Source: Nonomuraea soli
GTDB lineage: Bacteria; Actinomycetota; Actinomycetes; Streptosporangiales; Streptosporangiaceae
Reading direction: 5' to 3'
Assembly (NCBI RefSeq): GCF_013761175.1
Contig: NZ_JACDUR010000010.1
Location: 248,001-312,000 of the forward strand
Length of the DNA stretch: 64,000 nt
The notes under the pieces were generated by a model. It was not told where the DNA came from. It searched no databases and was given only the letters and a program-made list of their open reading frames with translations. Made by a program: the position numbers and the translations under genes. Below are positions 50,896-59,749 of the stretch, piece by piece. Position 1 is the first letter of the stretch. Each line of letters starts with the position of its first letter.

Positions 50896-52546
50896 CGACG
50901 CGCAGGCGGGGCGCCGGCGTGGTGCGCCTCGCGCGAGCGGCGGCCGGTGGGCGCCACACGCACACGAAGCCGCCGGTGATGGGCAGCCGCTGCCACCGAT
51001 GCGGGCTGACGGCGGGGGCCGGTGCCGGGTCCGGGGGCGCCGCTACCACCGCGACGGGCGCCACTTCCCTCTCGGGTGCCGGTCGCGGAATGGGCGCCAG
51101 CGTGGGCTGCTCCCCGTCCCGAGACACAGTGTTTCGCCGTACCGCCGCTCCAGCGGAGGCCGCCGCCTGCCGTACCAGCCGCAGGACGCTGGCCACGAGC
51201 AGCGGCAGCACCAGCGCCCCCACCACGATCGGCGAGGCCATGTAGCGGAAGTCCTGCGCCGAGATGTTGGCCAGCACCGCCAGTTGCTGCCCCGCCACGA
51301 TGGCCGCCACGGCGATCACCGCCTTGCGGCGGGCGGCCCAGGCGGCCAGCGCGGCCGCCAGGTAGGTGACGTAGGCCCACAGCGCCCCGCGCCACATCAG
51401 CCAGTCGACCGGGTAGGTGGTCTCCAGCCACACGTTGACCGCGTGGTTGAGCCACTGCGCGGCCGGCCGCAGCGTGAAGACCTCGGCGCGTCCCGGGAAG
51501 TCGGTGACCTGGTACGGCCCGACGTAGTCGTCGGCGTTGGCGCGCCTGGAGAACATGTAGGTCCAGCCGTCCTTCTGCGCCAGGTCGGCGGTCACGCGCC
51601 AGGCGATCGCGCCGCGGCACAGCCGGGCGTCGATCACCTCGCCGGTGCGCTCCAGCAGCAGCCGCCGCCACATGTCGAGCAGGGCGGCGGAGTTGGCCTC
51701 GGCCTGCTCCCAGCTGAAGTCGCGCCGCCAGATGAGATCGTTGATCGACGCGCAGCTGCCGCCGCCCTCCCACCAGCGCGACAGGGGCGCGACGCGGCCG
51801 AGCACGCTCACATCCTGGTGGCCGAAACGTTCTGGGTGCTGCCGGTAGGCGTAGGCCAGGTCGCCGAAGGCGGTGTGGTAGACGTAGGTCGCGCTGGGCG
51901 CCTGGATGCCGGCCGAGGGGAAGACCAGGTTGTTCAGCAGCAGCGGAACGGCGGCGGCCACGGCGCCGACCAGCGCGAGCCGTACCCTCATGGTCTTGAT
52001 CACCAGGAGCAGCACGACGACGGCGACGGCCACGACGAGGAAGCCGTTGGCGCGGAAGAGCCCGAGCCCGGCGAAGAGGGCGGCGAGCCCGAGCAGCGTG
52101 CGCCCGTTCATGCCACGGCAGGCGACGGCCGCGACGGTGATGGCGCAGATCGTGAAGGGCACGTCCTTCCACAACGCCACGGTGAACGCGCCGACCGGCG
52201 GCAGGACCGGCAGGAGGATCGCGACGGCCGTCGTGGTCCGCGGCGGAGCGCCGATGCGGGTGAGCGACCGGGCGAGGAAGGTGAGCGCGCCCGCCATCGC
52301 CGTGGTCTGGACGAGCGTGAGCGCGCCCAGGTCGCCGGTGCGGGTGAAGCTGAGCCACATCAGCGCGTCGTAGAGCACCGAGTGGTCGCCGACCCACGGG
52401 CCGGCCATGGTGTGGCTGAGGTACAGGACGGAGTCGCGGCTGAACAGGCCGGGGTAGAAGGCGGCCCACCAGACGAGGAGTATCGCCTGGATCGCGCCGA
52501 ACGTCGCAAGCGGCGTTCTCACGATCCGGCGCACGGCGTCACTCAC
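50822..52546 (-). CDS. Large multi-spanning membrane protein, GT-C glycosyltransferase-like
   Basis: A 574-residue integral membrane protein. The first loop after helix 1 reads YPGLFSRDSVLYLSHTMAG and WVGDHSVLYDALMW, an arrangement typical of GT-C-like proteins using polyprenyl-linked sugars (acidic residue in the first outside loop). About ten further helices follow, with a large loop at about residues 225-370 (RFGHQDVSVLGRVAPLSRWW). The last ~130 residues are cytoplasmic, rich in Pro, Ala and Arg. Neighbouring polysaccharide genes support a role in surface glycan assembly. It has a GTG start and overlaps hxlR at the 3' end. Confidence 0.72.
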   Translation of the reverse strand: MSDAVRRIVRTPLATFGAIQAILLVWWAAFYPGLFSRDSVLYLSHTMAGPWVGDHSVLYDALMWLSFTRTGDLGALTLVQTTAMAGALTFLARSLTRIGAPPRTTTAVAILLPVLPPVGAFTVALWKDVPFTICAITVAAVACRGMNGRTLLGLAALFAGLGLFRANGFLVVAVAVVVLLLVIKTMRVRLALVGAVAAAVPLLLNNLVFPSAGIQAPSATYVYHTAFGDLAYAYRQHPERFGHQDVSVLGRVAPLSRWWEGGGSCASINDLIWRRDFSWEQAEANSAALLDMWRRLLLERTGEVIDARLCRGAIAWRVTADLAQKDGWTYMFSRRANADDYVGPYQVTDFPGRAEVFTLRPAAQWLNHAVNVWLETTYPVDWLMWRGALWAYVTYLAAALAAWAARRKAVIAVAAIVAGQQLAVLANISAQDFRYMASPIVVGALVLPLLVASVLRLVRQAAASAGAAVRRNTVSRDGEQPTLAPIPRPAPEREVAPVAVVAAPPDPAPAPAVSPHRWQRLPITGGFVCVWRPPAAARARRTTPAPRLRVVRRLAVRRSPRASEPRRHYAAVTS

Positions 52547-52565
52547 TTATCAGGACTTATCCGGA

Positions 52566-53240
52566 TTACGAAGGGTATGCCTCGCCCGGCGCGAGCTTCC
52601 TCTTGCCCAGCAGCGTCGAAACGGTCACCAGGTGGTAACCGCGCTTCTTCAGCTCCTTGATCACCTCGGGCATCGCCTTGACCGTGGCCGGCACCGGATC
52701 GTGCATGAGGATCACCCCGCCCGGCCTGGCCAGCTTGAGCACCTTGTTACGGATCCGGTCCTTGTCGCGCAGGCTCCAGTCGAGCGTGGTGTCGGTCCAC
52801 TTCACCTGCGCCAGCCCCAGCTCCTGGGCCAGGAGCAGCACCCGCTCGTCGCTGTGGCCGTACGGCGGGCGGAAGGTCTTGGGCCGCACCCCCGTCGCCT
52901 GCTCGATCACCTGCTGGGTGGAGTCGAGCTCACCCAGGATGTGCTCGTCGGGCATCGCCGGCAGACTCGGATGCGACCAGGTGTGGTTGCCCACCTCGTG
53001 CCCCGCCTTGACGATCTGCGCGGCCACCTCCGGCCGTTTCTCCACCGACTTGCCGACCAGGTAGAAGGTCGCCTTCGCCTTGCCCTTCTTCAGGGTCTTG
53101 AGCAACGTCGTGGTGTAGGGGCCGGGGCCGTCGTCGAAGGTCAGCGCCAGGCACTTGACCTTCGCGCAGTCGACCTTGGCCGGGGCGGCCTGAACCGGGG
53201 TCATGGCCAGAGCGAGCGCCATCAGTCCGTTTACGAGCAC
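52566..53240 (-). CDS. Secreted polysaccharide deacetylase (NodB/CE4 family)
   Basis: A 224-residue exported enzyme. After a signal peptide (VNGLMALALAMTPVQA), the CE4 motifs are all present: ALTFDDGPGPYTT (motif 1, catalytic base and metal Asp), HTWSHPSLP (motif 2, metal His pair), RPPYGHSDERV (motif 3), DTTLDWSLRD (motif 4) and VILMHDPVP (motif 5, catalytic His). It removes N-acetyl or O-acetyl groups from peptidoglycan, chitin or another cell-surface glycan. The start is a GTG. It lies at the left edge of the polysaccharide locus. Confidence 0.93.
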   Translation of the reverse strand: MLVNGLMALALAMTPVQAAPAKVDCAKVKCLALTFDDGPGPYTTTLLKTLKKGKAKATFYLVGKSVEKRPEVAAQIVKAGHEVGNHTWSHPSLPAMPDEHILGELDSTQQVIEQATGVRPKTFRPPYGHSDERVLLLAQELGLAQVKWTDTTLDWSLRDKDRIRNKVLKLARPGGVILMHDPVPATVKAMPEVIKELKKRGYHLVTVSTLLGKRKLAPGEAYPS

Positions 53241-53275
53241 ATCGCCATTCTTCCAACTCTTTTACCGCTGTGCGG

Positions 53276-53968
53276 CTAGGGCTTGTGCGCCCTGAGGAAG
53301 AGGGTGACGCCGGGAAGAGACTTCACCGGCAGGTGGCGCTCCACCGCGACGATCATGCTCAGACCGGTGTTGACCAGCGGCGACAGCTCTTCGAGATCGC
53401 TGCCCGTGGAGCGTCTGCGCCGGACGGCGACCACCGGCCGCAGCAGAACGTTCCAGCTCCATACCCGTTCGATAACGAGTCCGGCTCGCGCGGCCACATC
53501 GACCAGCTCTCGCCTGGTGTAACGCCGGACATGACCCACCGCGACGTCGTGCTGCGACCACAACCTCATGTCGCACGGCACCGCGATCAGCGCCGTGCCG
53601 CCCGGCCGCAGGACACGAACGATCTCCGCCGCCGCCCGGTCGTCCTCCTCGATGTGCTCCAGCACGTCGAAAGCGGTCACCAGGTCCTTGCTCGCGTCGT
53701 CGAACGGCAGCTCGCGGGCGTCGGCCCAGACCGCGTCGATGCCGCGCTCCCTGGCCACCTCGACGGCCACCTCGGAGAAGTCGGTGGCGGTCGCCTGCCA
53801 GCCCGCCGCCAGCAGCACCCGCGTGTTGCCGCCGCCCGCCGCGCCGATGTCGAGGGCCCGCCCGGGTTCGAGCGACCTCAGCTCCTTGCGCAGGATCGCC
53901 CGCCGCTCCCGATACCACCAGTGCGTGTCCTCGAGCTCGACCAGGCGCCTGATCTCCGTGCTCTCCAT
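53276..53968 (-). CDS. SAM-dependent methyltransferase (type 11)
   Basis: A 230-residue class I methyltransferase. HWWYRERRAILRKELR is typical of bacterial polysaccharide- or lipid-associated enzymes. ALDIGAAGGGNTRVLLAAGW is SAM motif I, FDVLEHIEEDDRAAAEIVRV motifs II/III, and HDVAVGHVRRYTRRELVDVA a conserved segment. The C terminus has a hydrophobic stretch (TGLSMIVAVERH) that may associate with membrane. The ATG overlaps the previous methyltransferase stop (TGATG), so the two are translationally coupled. Target unknown; a sugar or lipid-linked intermediate is likely from context. Confidence 0.85.
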   Translation of the reverse strand: MESTEIRRLVELEDTHWWYRERRAILRKELRSLEPGRALDIGAAGGGNTRVLLAAGWQATATDFSEVAVEVARERGIDAVWADARELPFDDASKDLVTAFDVLEHIEEDDRAAAEIVRVLRPGGTALIAVPCDMRLWSQHDVAVGHVRRYTRRELVDVAARAGLVIERVWSWNVLLRPVVAVRRRRSTGSDLEELSPLVNTGLSMIVAVERHLPVKSLPGVTLFLRAHKP

Positions 53969-54654
53969 CAGCTCTTCTTGCGGAAGACTCGCAGGTCGTT
54001 GCCGTAGACGACGCGGTGGGCGGTTTTGGCGATCTCGACGGTGAGGCCGTGTTCGGCTGCCCAGGTCTCGATGGTGGCGACGGGGATGGGGTAGATCCAT
54101 TCGCGGGCGATGATGAGGTCGTGCAGGCGGCAGAAGAAGTTGCGCCAGCGGGGGCGCAGGCTCATGTCTTTGTAGATGAAGATGCCGCCGGGTCGGACGG
54201 AGGCGCAGGCTTTGGCGAAGACGTCGCGTTGGTGGGGGACGGGGACGTGGTGGATGACGTCTTGCATGGAGACGACGTCGTAGGTGCCGGTGGGCCACTC
54301 GGTGCGGGCGTCGCGGCGTTCGTAGGTGAGGGTGGAGCCGGTGTGGGCGGTGTGGGTGGTCATTTTCTGGGCCAGGCCGATGGCGACGTCGCTGGGGTCG
54401 AAGCCGTGTCCGGTGATCTGGCGTCCGCGGGCGGCCATGAGGCCGAGGGACAGGCCGGAGCCGCAGCCGATGTCGAGGACGGTGGCGCCTTGGGGGACGA
54501 AGCCGACGACTTCTTCGAAGGGGCAGACCAGGACGCGTAGGCGTTGTTTGAGTCGCAGGGCCTTGGGAGCGTCGATGTAGAGGTTCCAGGCGTCCTGGAT
54601 GAGGAGCTTCCTGTCGAACACCTCGGTGCCCAACGGGATGGGGTCTGCGGACAC
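53968..54654 (-). CDS. SAM-dependent methyltransferase
   Basis: A 228-residue class I methyltransferase. TVLDIGCGSGLSLGLMAARG is motif I and VVSMQDVIHHVPVPHQRDVF motif II. VRPGGIFIYKDMSLRPRWRN continues the core, and the end WAAEHGLTVEIAKTAHRVVY is typical. The start is a GTG. It is the upstream partner of the next methyltransferase, with a one-base stop/start overlap, and is divergent from the hexapeptide acetyltransferase across 144 nt. A role in modifying the surface glycan or its lipid carrier fits the context, but no specific substrate can be named. Confidence 0.85.
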   Translation of the reverse strand: MSADPIPLGTEVFDRKLLIQDAWNLYIDAPKALRLKQRLRVLVCPFEEVVGFVPQGATVLDIGCGSGLSLGLMAARGRQITGHGFDPSDVAIGLAQKMTTHTAHTGSTLTYERRDARTEWPTGTYDVVSMQDVIHHVPVPHQRDVFAKACASVRPGGIFIYKDMSLRPRWRNFFCRLHDLIIAREWIYPIPVATIETWAAEHGLTVEIAKTAHRVVYGNDLRVFRKKS

Positions 54655-54798
54655 GACAGTACTCCTTGGTGGCGGGTGCGCGCGCGTGACGAGACGCTAC
54701 CGCCTGACCGGCGTCAGGACCAATGTGGAGCGCCGATGCGCTGGGAGCACGGTCGTGCGCGGCCCGTGTTCTACGATGCGATTCGGGGGAGGCTGGTG

Positions 54799-55389
54799 AT
54801 GGCCGTGATCATGGAGAACGCCCAGGTGGCTGATACCGCCACGTTGGGCAGGGATGTGCGGGTCTGGGAGCTGGCCCAGATCCGCGAAGACGCCGTCCTG
54901 GGCGACGGCTGCATCGTGGGACGCGGCGCCTACGTCGGCACGGGGGTGACGATCGGCCGCCACGTCAAGATCCAGAACTACGCGCTCGTCTACGAGCCCG
55001 CGACCCTGGCCGACGGCGTCTTCGTCGGCCCGGCCGCGGTGCTCACCAACGACCGTGTCCCGCGCGCCGTCGACCCGGACGGTGAGCTGAAACAACGCCA
55101 CGACTGGCGCCCCGAGGGCGTCGAGGTGGCCGAGGGCGCCTCGCTCGGCGCCAGGTCCGTGTGCGTGGCGCCCGTGCGGATCGGCCGATGGGCCATGGTC
55201 GCCGCCGGTGCCGTGGTCACCCGCGACGTGCCCGACTTCGCCCTGGTCATGGGAGTTCCGGCCAAACGGGTCGGCTGGGTCGGCCGACACGGCGAACGAC
55301 TGGTCGAGAAGGAACCCGGCACGTGGCTCTGCCCGGTCACGGGCGAGCGCTACCTGGAGCACGACGGCGTGATGGCGGAAGCCCCGTGA
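54799..55389 (+). CDS. Hexapeptide-repeat sugar N-acetyltransferase (WlbB-like)
   Basis: A 196-residue left-handed beta-helix acyltransferase. Hexapeptide turns such as DTATLGRDVRVWE, GCIVGRGAYVGTGVTIGRHV and GVFVGPAAVLTNDRVPRAVD match WbpD/WlbB-type enzymes. These acetylate the 3-amino group of UDP-2-acetamido-3-amino-2,3-dideoxy-glucuronate. AAGAVVTRDVPDFALVMGVP is the final coil. The ATG has GGGGGAGG about 7 nt upstream. Together with the dehydrogenase, WlbA-like and DegT genes downstream it completes a nucleotide-sugar pathway, though it is on the opposite strand to them. Confidence 0.85.
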   Translation: MAVIMENAQVADTATLGRDVRVWELAQIREDAVLGDGCIVGRGAYVGTGVTIGRHVKIQNYALVYEPATLADGVFVGPAAVLTNDRVPRAVDPDGELKQRHDWRPEGVEVAEGASLGARSVCVAPVRIGRWAMVAAGAVVTRDVPDFALVMGVPAKRVGWVGRHGERLVEKEPGTWLCPVTGERYLEHDGVMAEAP

Positions 55390-55434
55390 AGTCGTCGGCG
55401 CGCCGGGGCCATGTCGACCGAGCGCCCCGCGTTG

Positions 55435-56718
55435 TCAACCGCCGATGACCACGCGCCGCACGCCCCTCCACAACGCCGGGTCGGTGACACGCCGCCCATC
55501 GACGAGCACCCTCACCGACGGGAGGTCGCTCGCCGCCAGCAGGTGGTAGTCGGCGTGGTCGGCCTGCACGATCGCCGCCTCCACGGGCTGCCCGCCGTAC
55601 GGCACCAGCCCCAGCGCCCTGAGCTCGGCCGCGTTGTACAGAGGGTCGGAGACGTACGGCACCGCCCCGCGCTCCAGCAACGCGCCCACGACGCCGAAGA
55701 CACCCGAGAACGCGGTTTCCTTGACCCCGCCCCGATACGAGGCGCCCAGCACCAGCACCTCGGCCCCTGACAGGTCGCCGTACGCCGCGCACAGCAGGTC
55801 CACGGTGTGACCGGGCATCGCGGCGTTGGCCGCCCTGGCGGCACGCACGACGCTCGCCGACGGGTCGTTCCACAGGTACATCTGCGGATAGACCGGGATG
55901 CAGTGCCCGCCGACCGCGATCCCCGGCTGGTGGATGTGGCTGTACGGCTGGCTGTTGCACGCCTCGATCACCCGCATGACGTCCACGCCCAGCCTCCCCG
56001 CGTGCAGCGCGAACTGGTTGGCCAGGGCGATGTTCACGTCGCGGTAGGTCGTCTCGGCCAGCTTGGCCAGCTCGGCCGCTTCGGAGGAACCCAGGTCCCA
56101 CACCCCGTTGGCACGCGGCAGGTCGTCGCGCTCGTCGAAGTCGAGCACCGCCTCGTAGAAGGCGCACGCTCGCCGCGCCGACTCCTCGTCGACACCGCCG
56201 ACCAGCTTGGGGTAGCGGCACAGGTCGGCGAAGACCCGCCCGGTGAGCACCCGCTCGGGGCTGAAGGCCAGGTGGAAGCCCGAGCCCAGGGTGAGCCCCG
56301 ATCCCAGTTCCAGCAGGGGAGCCCAGCGCTGCCTCGTGGTGCCGACGGGCAGGGTCGTCTCGTAGCAGACCAGCGTGCCGAGCCGCAGCGTCGCGGCGAT
56401 CTCCTCGGTGGCGGCGTCCATCGAGGAGAAGTCGGGCACCCCGGAGGCGTCGACGTAGAGCGGTACCACCACCACGACCACGTCCGCCGAGGCCACGGCG
56501 TCCCGGGTGCTGGTGGTCGCGGAGAGCAGCTCGTCACCGACCGCCCGCTTGAGCATGAGGTCCAGGTCGTGCTCGCCGGGGAACGGCTCGAGGCCCCGGT
56601 TCACCATGTCGACCACGCGTGCGTCGATGTCGGCGCCGATGACCTCATGCCCCTTCGACGCGTACTGGACGGCCAGGGGCAGGCCGATCTTGCCCAGACC
56701 GACCACGCAGATTCTCAC
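55435..56718 (-). CDS. UDP-sugar 6-dehydrogenase (UDP-GlcNAc/UDP-ManNAc type)
   Basis: A 427-residue NAD-dependent enzyme oxidising the C6 hydroxyl of a UDP-hexose to the uronic acid. ICVVGLGKIGLPLAVQYASK is the NAD motif, ADVVVVVVPLYVDASG and CYETTLPVGTTRQRW follow. SSEAAELAKLAETTYRDVNI contains the conserved Lys and Asn region, and GIAVGGHCIPVYPQMYLW the catalytic Cys. GGHCIP is typical of the UDP-N-acetyl-sugar (WecC/WbpA/WlbO) branch rather than UDP-glucose dehydrogenase. The GTG has GGAGG 7 nt upstream and overlaps the stop of the preceding glycosyltransferase (GTGA). Confidence 0.9.
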   Translation of the reverse strand: MRICVVGLGKIGLPLAVQYASKGHEVIGADIDARVVDMVNRGLEPFPGEHDLDLMLKRAVGDELLSATTSTRDAVASADVVVVVVPLYVDASGVPDFSSMDAATEEIAATLRLGTLVCYETTLPVGTTRQRWAPLLELGSGLTLGSGFHLAFSPERVLTGRVFADLCRYPKLVGGVDEESARRACAFYEAVLDFDERDDLPRANGVWDLGSSEAAELAKLAETTYRDVNIALANQFALHAGRLGVDVMRVIEACNSQPYSHIHQPGIAVGGHCIPVYPQMYLWNDPSASVVRAARAANAAMPGHTVDLLCAAYGDLSGAEVLVLGASYRGGVKETAFSGVFGVVGALLERGAVPYVSDPLYNAAELRALGLVPYGGQPVEAAIVQADHADYHLLAASDLPSVRVLVDGRRVTDPALWRGVRRVVIGG

Positions 56719-58217
56719 TGTTTCCTCCAGAGAAGGGCGCGTCGCCAGGGAACACGCGACACGCGGACGACCATCTGCTCGTCCCTGCCTGGGATCACGG
56801 AGATCCGGTACGGCCGGCCACGGTGCCAGCGCCGCTGGCGGAGCCGCCGCCCCAGTGCAGGAAGAGGGAATTCGTAAAGCTCACCGGCCGCCGTCACGGC
56901 CAGCCGGATGTCATGGCGCCGCCCGCCCAGCAACGCCCGCATCGGGATGCGGGCGCACAAAGTCGTCCCCGACCCGTCGACGGCCAACTCGGTGGTCACC
57001 TCGGCGGGAACGCCCGAGATGCCCAGCGGGGCGGGTTCGGCGGCGCCGTCGCCCAGGACGGGAGCCCGGATCCACAGGACCAGGCGGTCAGACGACCAGG
57101 CTGCCTCCAGGACCCGGATGCCGCTTGCCATGCGGCTGTCGAAGGCGCCGTTGAAGACGAAGTGCTCGCGCTCCATCTCGTCGAATCCCGGCAGGTGCAC
57201 CAGCACCCGCTCCTTCTCCAGCACCAGCGGTGCGCTGCCCGAGTGCAGGGCGGGCTGGATGAGCAGGTCGATCCGCCCGCGCGCCGCGAGGGCGAGGCGG
57301 TAACGCTGCGCGGGGCTGAGCCTGTCGAGGATCCTGCCGGTCAGGTAGGCCGCCGAGAGGCTCTTCACGGCGGCGCACACGGCCGACCGGGTCTCGGGGT
57401 CGAACCTGGCGAAGTCCTTGCCGACCAGTTTGGACAGCTCCCAGTCGAAGTGCCGCGCCAGGACGGCGTCGCGCCTGGCGCCCGCGGGCAGCAGGCCGGC
57501 GGTGAACTCGATGAGCCGCCGCGCCGTGTCGAGCCGTTGAGCGGGCGACGACCGGTAGGTGATGTTGCCGCGATCGTGGCGGCGCACCGCGTAGTAGTAG
57601 ACCGCGTCGGCCAGCACCGAGATCCGCTCGGCGCGCACGCAGGCCTCGATGGTGAAGGGCTGGTCGCTGCCGACCGGCATGTCCACGGGGAACCGCAGCC
57701 GGTACCGGTCCAGGAGCCGCCTGCGGAAGAGCTTGGTGTTCGACATCGCGTACGGCAGCGCCGAGCCGTACAGGTCGAGGTCGGGGTCGGTGCGGGCGTA
57801 GACGTCCTGCCGCACGTACCGGCCGTTGATCCCGACCATCTTGCCCAGCACCACGTCGGAGCCGTAATGGTCGGCCGCGTCGACCAGCCGCTCCAGCGCG
57901 TGCGGCGCCAGCAGGTCGTCCGCGCCGAGGAAGAAGACGTAGCGGCCGGTGGCCAGATCGAGCCCCCGGTTGCTGGGCACCGCGGGGCCGCCCGAATGGG
58001 GCTGGTGCACCACGGTGAACAGGCCGGGGTGCTCGGCAGCGAACCGGTCGAGCTCCGCGCCGCCGCCGTCGGTGGAGCCGTCGTCCACGGCGATGACCTC
58101 GAACCTGCCTGCGCCGATCGTCTGGTCGACGAGGGAGCGCAGGCAGGCCGTGAGGTAGGGCATGGTGTCGTGGACGGCGACGACCACGCTGACGTCCGGC
58201 GGACGAGTGACGGTCAA
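56715..58217 (-). CDS. Glycosyltransferase family 2 with C-terminal accessory domain
   Basis: A 500-residue protein. The N-terminal GT-A domain has VSVVVAVHDTMPYLTACLRS, FEVIAVDDGSTDGG (nucleotide-binding DD), and RYVFFLGADDLLAPHALERL carrying the metal-binding D-x-D-like ADD. A catalytic-base region follows near MPVGSDQPFTIEAC. The C-terminal ~200 residues form a beta-rich extension (LVLWIRAPVLGDG; LAVDGSGTTLCARIPMRALL) seen in actinobacterial teichoic-acid-like polymerases. The TTG at 58217 starts in a TTGA overlap with the upstream gene stop. The sugar donor and acceptor are unknown. Confidence 0.85.
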   Translation of the reverse strand: MTVTRPPDVSVVVAVHDTMPYLTACLRSLVDQTIGAGRFEVIAVDDGSTDGGGAELDRFAAEHPGLFTVVHQPHSGGPAVPSNRGLDLATGRYVFFLGADDLLAPHALERLVDAADHYGSDVVLGKMVGINGRYVRQDVYARTDPDLDLYGSALPYAMSNTKLFRRRLLDRYRLRFPVDMPVGSDQPFTIEACVRAERISVLADAVYYYAVRRHDRGNITYRSSPAQRLDTARRLIEFTAGLLPAGARRDAVLARHFDWELSKLVGKDFARFDPETRSAVCAAVKSLSAAYLTGRILDRLSPAQRYRLALAARGRIDLLIQPALHSGSAPLVLEKERVLVHLPGFDEMEREHFVFNGAFDSRMASGIRVLEAAWSSDRLVLWIRAPVLGDGAAEPAPLGISGVPAEVTTELAVDGSGTTLCARIPMRALLGGRRHDIRLAVTAAGELYEFPLPALGRRLRQRRWHRGRPYRISVIPGRDEQMVVRVSRVPWRRALLWRKQ

Positions 58218-59749
58218 GCGAGCGTCCGCGGCTTCAGCTCGTCGTACAACTCGCCCAGGATCCGCGCCTGCCTGGCCCACGTCCATGCATCCAGGAGGCC
58301 GGGGGCTTCGTAGGCGGCCCTATACCGCCGCGGGTCGTCCAGCACGTTGTAAACGGCCCTGATGTAGTCGGCCAGATTCTTGGCCTTGAACACCACGCCG
58401 TTGCCGACCTGCTGGATCGTCTCGGTCATCAGCTTCACGTCGCTGACCACAATGGGCAGGCCAGCGTGGGCGTACTCGTAGAACTTGGTGCTCACCCCGA
58501 TCTCGTGGTTGAGCGTGTGGTGAAGGGGGTGTACCCCGGCGTCGGCCTGCGACAGGAACGGGACGATCTGGTAGGGATCGACGTACGGCAGGATGTGCAG
58601 CCGATGCCCTGCCTGAAGAGCCTTCGCCCGGGCCACGAGCTTGCGCACATAGGGCGTGCCGTGATTGTTGATCACGAGGGCGACATGCGCCGCAGGAATC
58701 ATGGGCAGTGCCTCGACCATGATGTCCAGGCCTCGCGGCGCCGAGGCGACACCGCAGTAGACCAGCAGAGGCGTGTCGTCGGTGATTCCGCACAGGTCAC
58801 GCAGCTTCGGCGGAGCCTCGCCCGCGTCGTCGCGCCAGGCCACGTCGGGGGCATTGAGGACGATGCTGGGCCGCGTGGTCAGCTTGTGCCGTTCGATGAG
58901 CAGATCGGCGAGCGGCTCGGAGACGGTGATTACCGAGTCGGCGTAGGGGACGAACTCGAGCTCGTTGGCGCAGTACGCCACGTGCCTGCGTGGGTTGGAG
59001 TGGCCCACCCCCGGACGGTATTCGTGCGCGTCCCACACGAGCTTGACGTCGCGTCCTCTGGCCTGGGCGCGGAGCTTGGCGCGGGCCCCGACGGCGATCA
59101 TGCGGGAGTCGTGAGCGTGGATGATCGCCGGGCGGAGCTTGTCGATGACCGGGCCGAAGCTCAGCTCGTAGTCCCAGAGCATCGGATCCAGCTGGCGCCA
59201 GCTCCGCTTGCCCATGGCCTTCTCCCAGAAGGCCACGGCGAACCGGTCGATCGGCCCCGCCAGGTTCTTTCTGGCCTCGGCGAGCGACTCGGTCTGGCTG
59301 AGCCGTACGCGGACCCAGCGGTTGGCGACGCCGTAGACGACCTTCGTCACGAGCACTGTGCCGCGTGACACGAGCCTGCTCCGGTCGGCGGCCGCCAGCT
59401 TCGCGCGCAGAGTGGTCAGCTTGAGGCGCCGCAGTTCGACCTCACGCTTGCGCTGCGCGATGACGGGGCCGGGAGGATAGGCGAGCGGGCGTCTCAGCGG
59501 GGCGCGCCGCACCTGATATCGGGCCTTGGTCGTCAGAGGGACAGTCAGCAGCCTTACCCGCGCGTCGCCAAGCCGCCACCGGCGCGGCTTGCCGTCGGGA
59601 GAGCGGCCCAGCAGGATGACGTCCCATCCCATCTGGGCCGCGGACCTGGCGACCTTCTGTACCCGCGAATCGCCGTGCACGCCGTTGTCGACGAGCATGA
59701 CGATGCGCCCTCTGGAGCCCTGAGGCAGGCCGTTGTCGGTCTTACGCAA
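58214..59749 (-). CDS. Glycosyltransferase family 4
   Basis: A 511-residue GT-B enzyme. IVMLVDNGVHGDSRVQKVAR begins the N-terminal Rossmann domain. IIHAHDSRMIAVGARAKLRA and LVWDAHEYRPGVGHS are acceptor-side motifs. The donor domain has LLVYCGVASAPRGLDIMVEA and the GT4 pattern EIGVSTKFYEYAHAGLPIVV, with two Glu separated as E-x7-E. The TTG start overlaps the stop of the oxidoreductase gene by 8 nt; an in-frame ATG 17 codons later is an alternative. It sits in a run of overlapping genes and probably adds a sugar to the lipid-linked glycan. Confidence 0.87.
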   Translation of the reverse strand: MRKTDNGLPQGSRGRIVMLVDNGVHGDSRVQKVARSAAQMGWDVILLGRSPDGKPRRWRLGDARVRLLTVPLTTKARYQVRRAPLRRPLAYPPGPVIAQRKREVELRRLKLTTLRAKLAAADRSRLVSRGTVLVTKVVYGVANRWVRVRLSQTESLAEARKNLAGPIDRFAVAFWEKAMGKRSWRQLDPMLWDYELSFGPVIDKLRPAIIHAHDSRMIAVGARAKLRAQARGRDVKLVWDAHEYRPGVGHSNPRRHVAYCANELEFVPYADSVITVSEPLADLLIERHKLTTRPSIVLNAPDVAWRDDAGEAPPKLRDLCGITDDTPLLVYCGVASAPRGLDIMVEALPMIPAAHVALVINNHGTPYVRKLVARAKALQAGHRLHILPYVDPYQIVPFLSQADAGVHPLHHTLNHEIGVSTKFYEYAHAGLPIVVSDVKLMTETIQQVGNGVVFKAKNLADYIRAVYNVLDDPRRYRAAYEAPGLLDAWTWARQARILGELYDELKPRTLA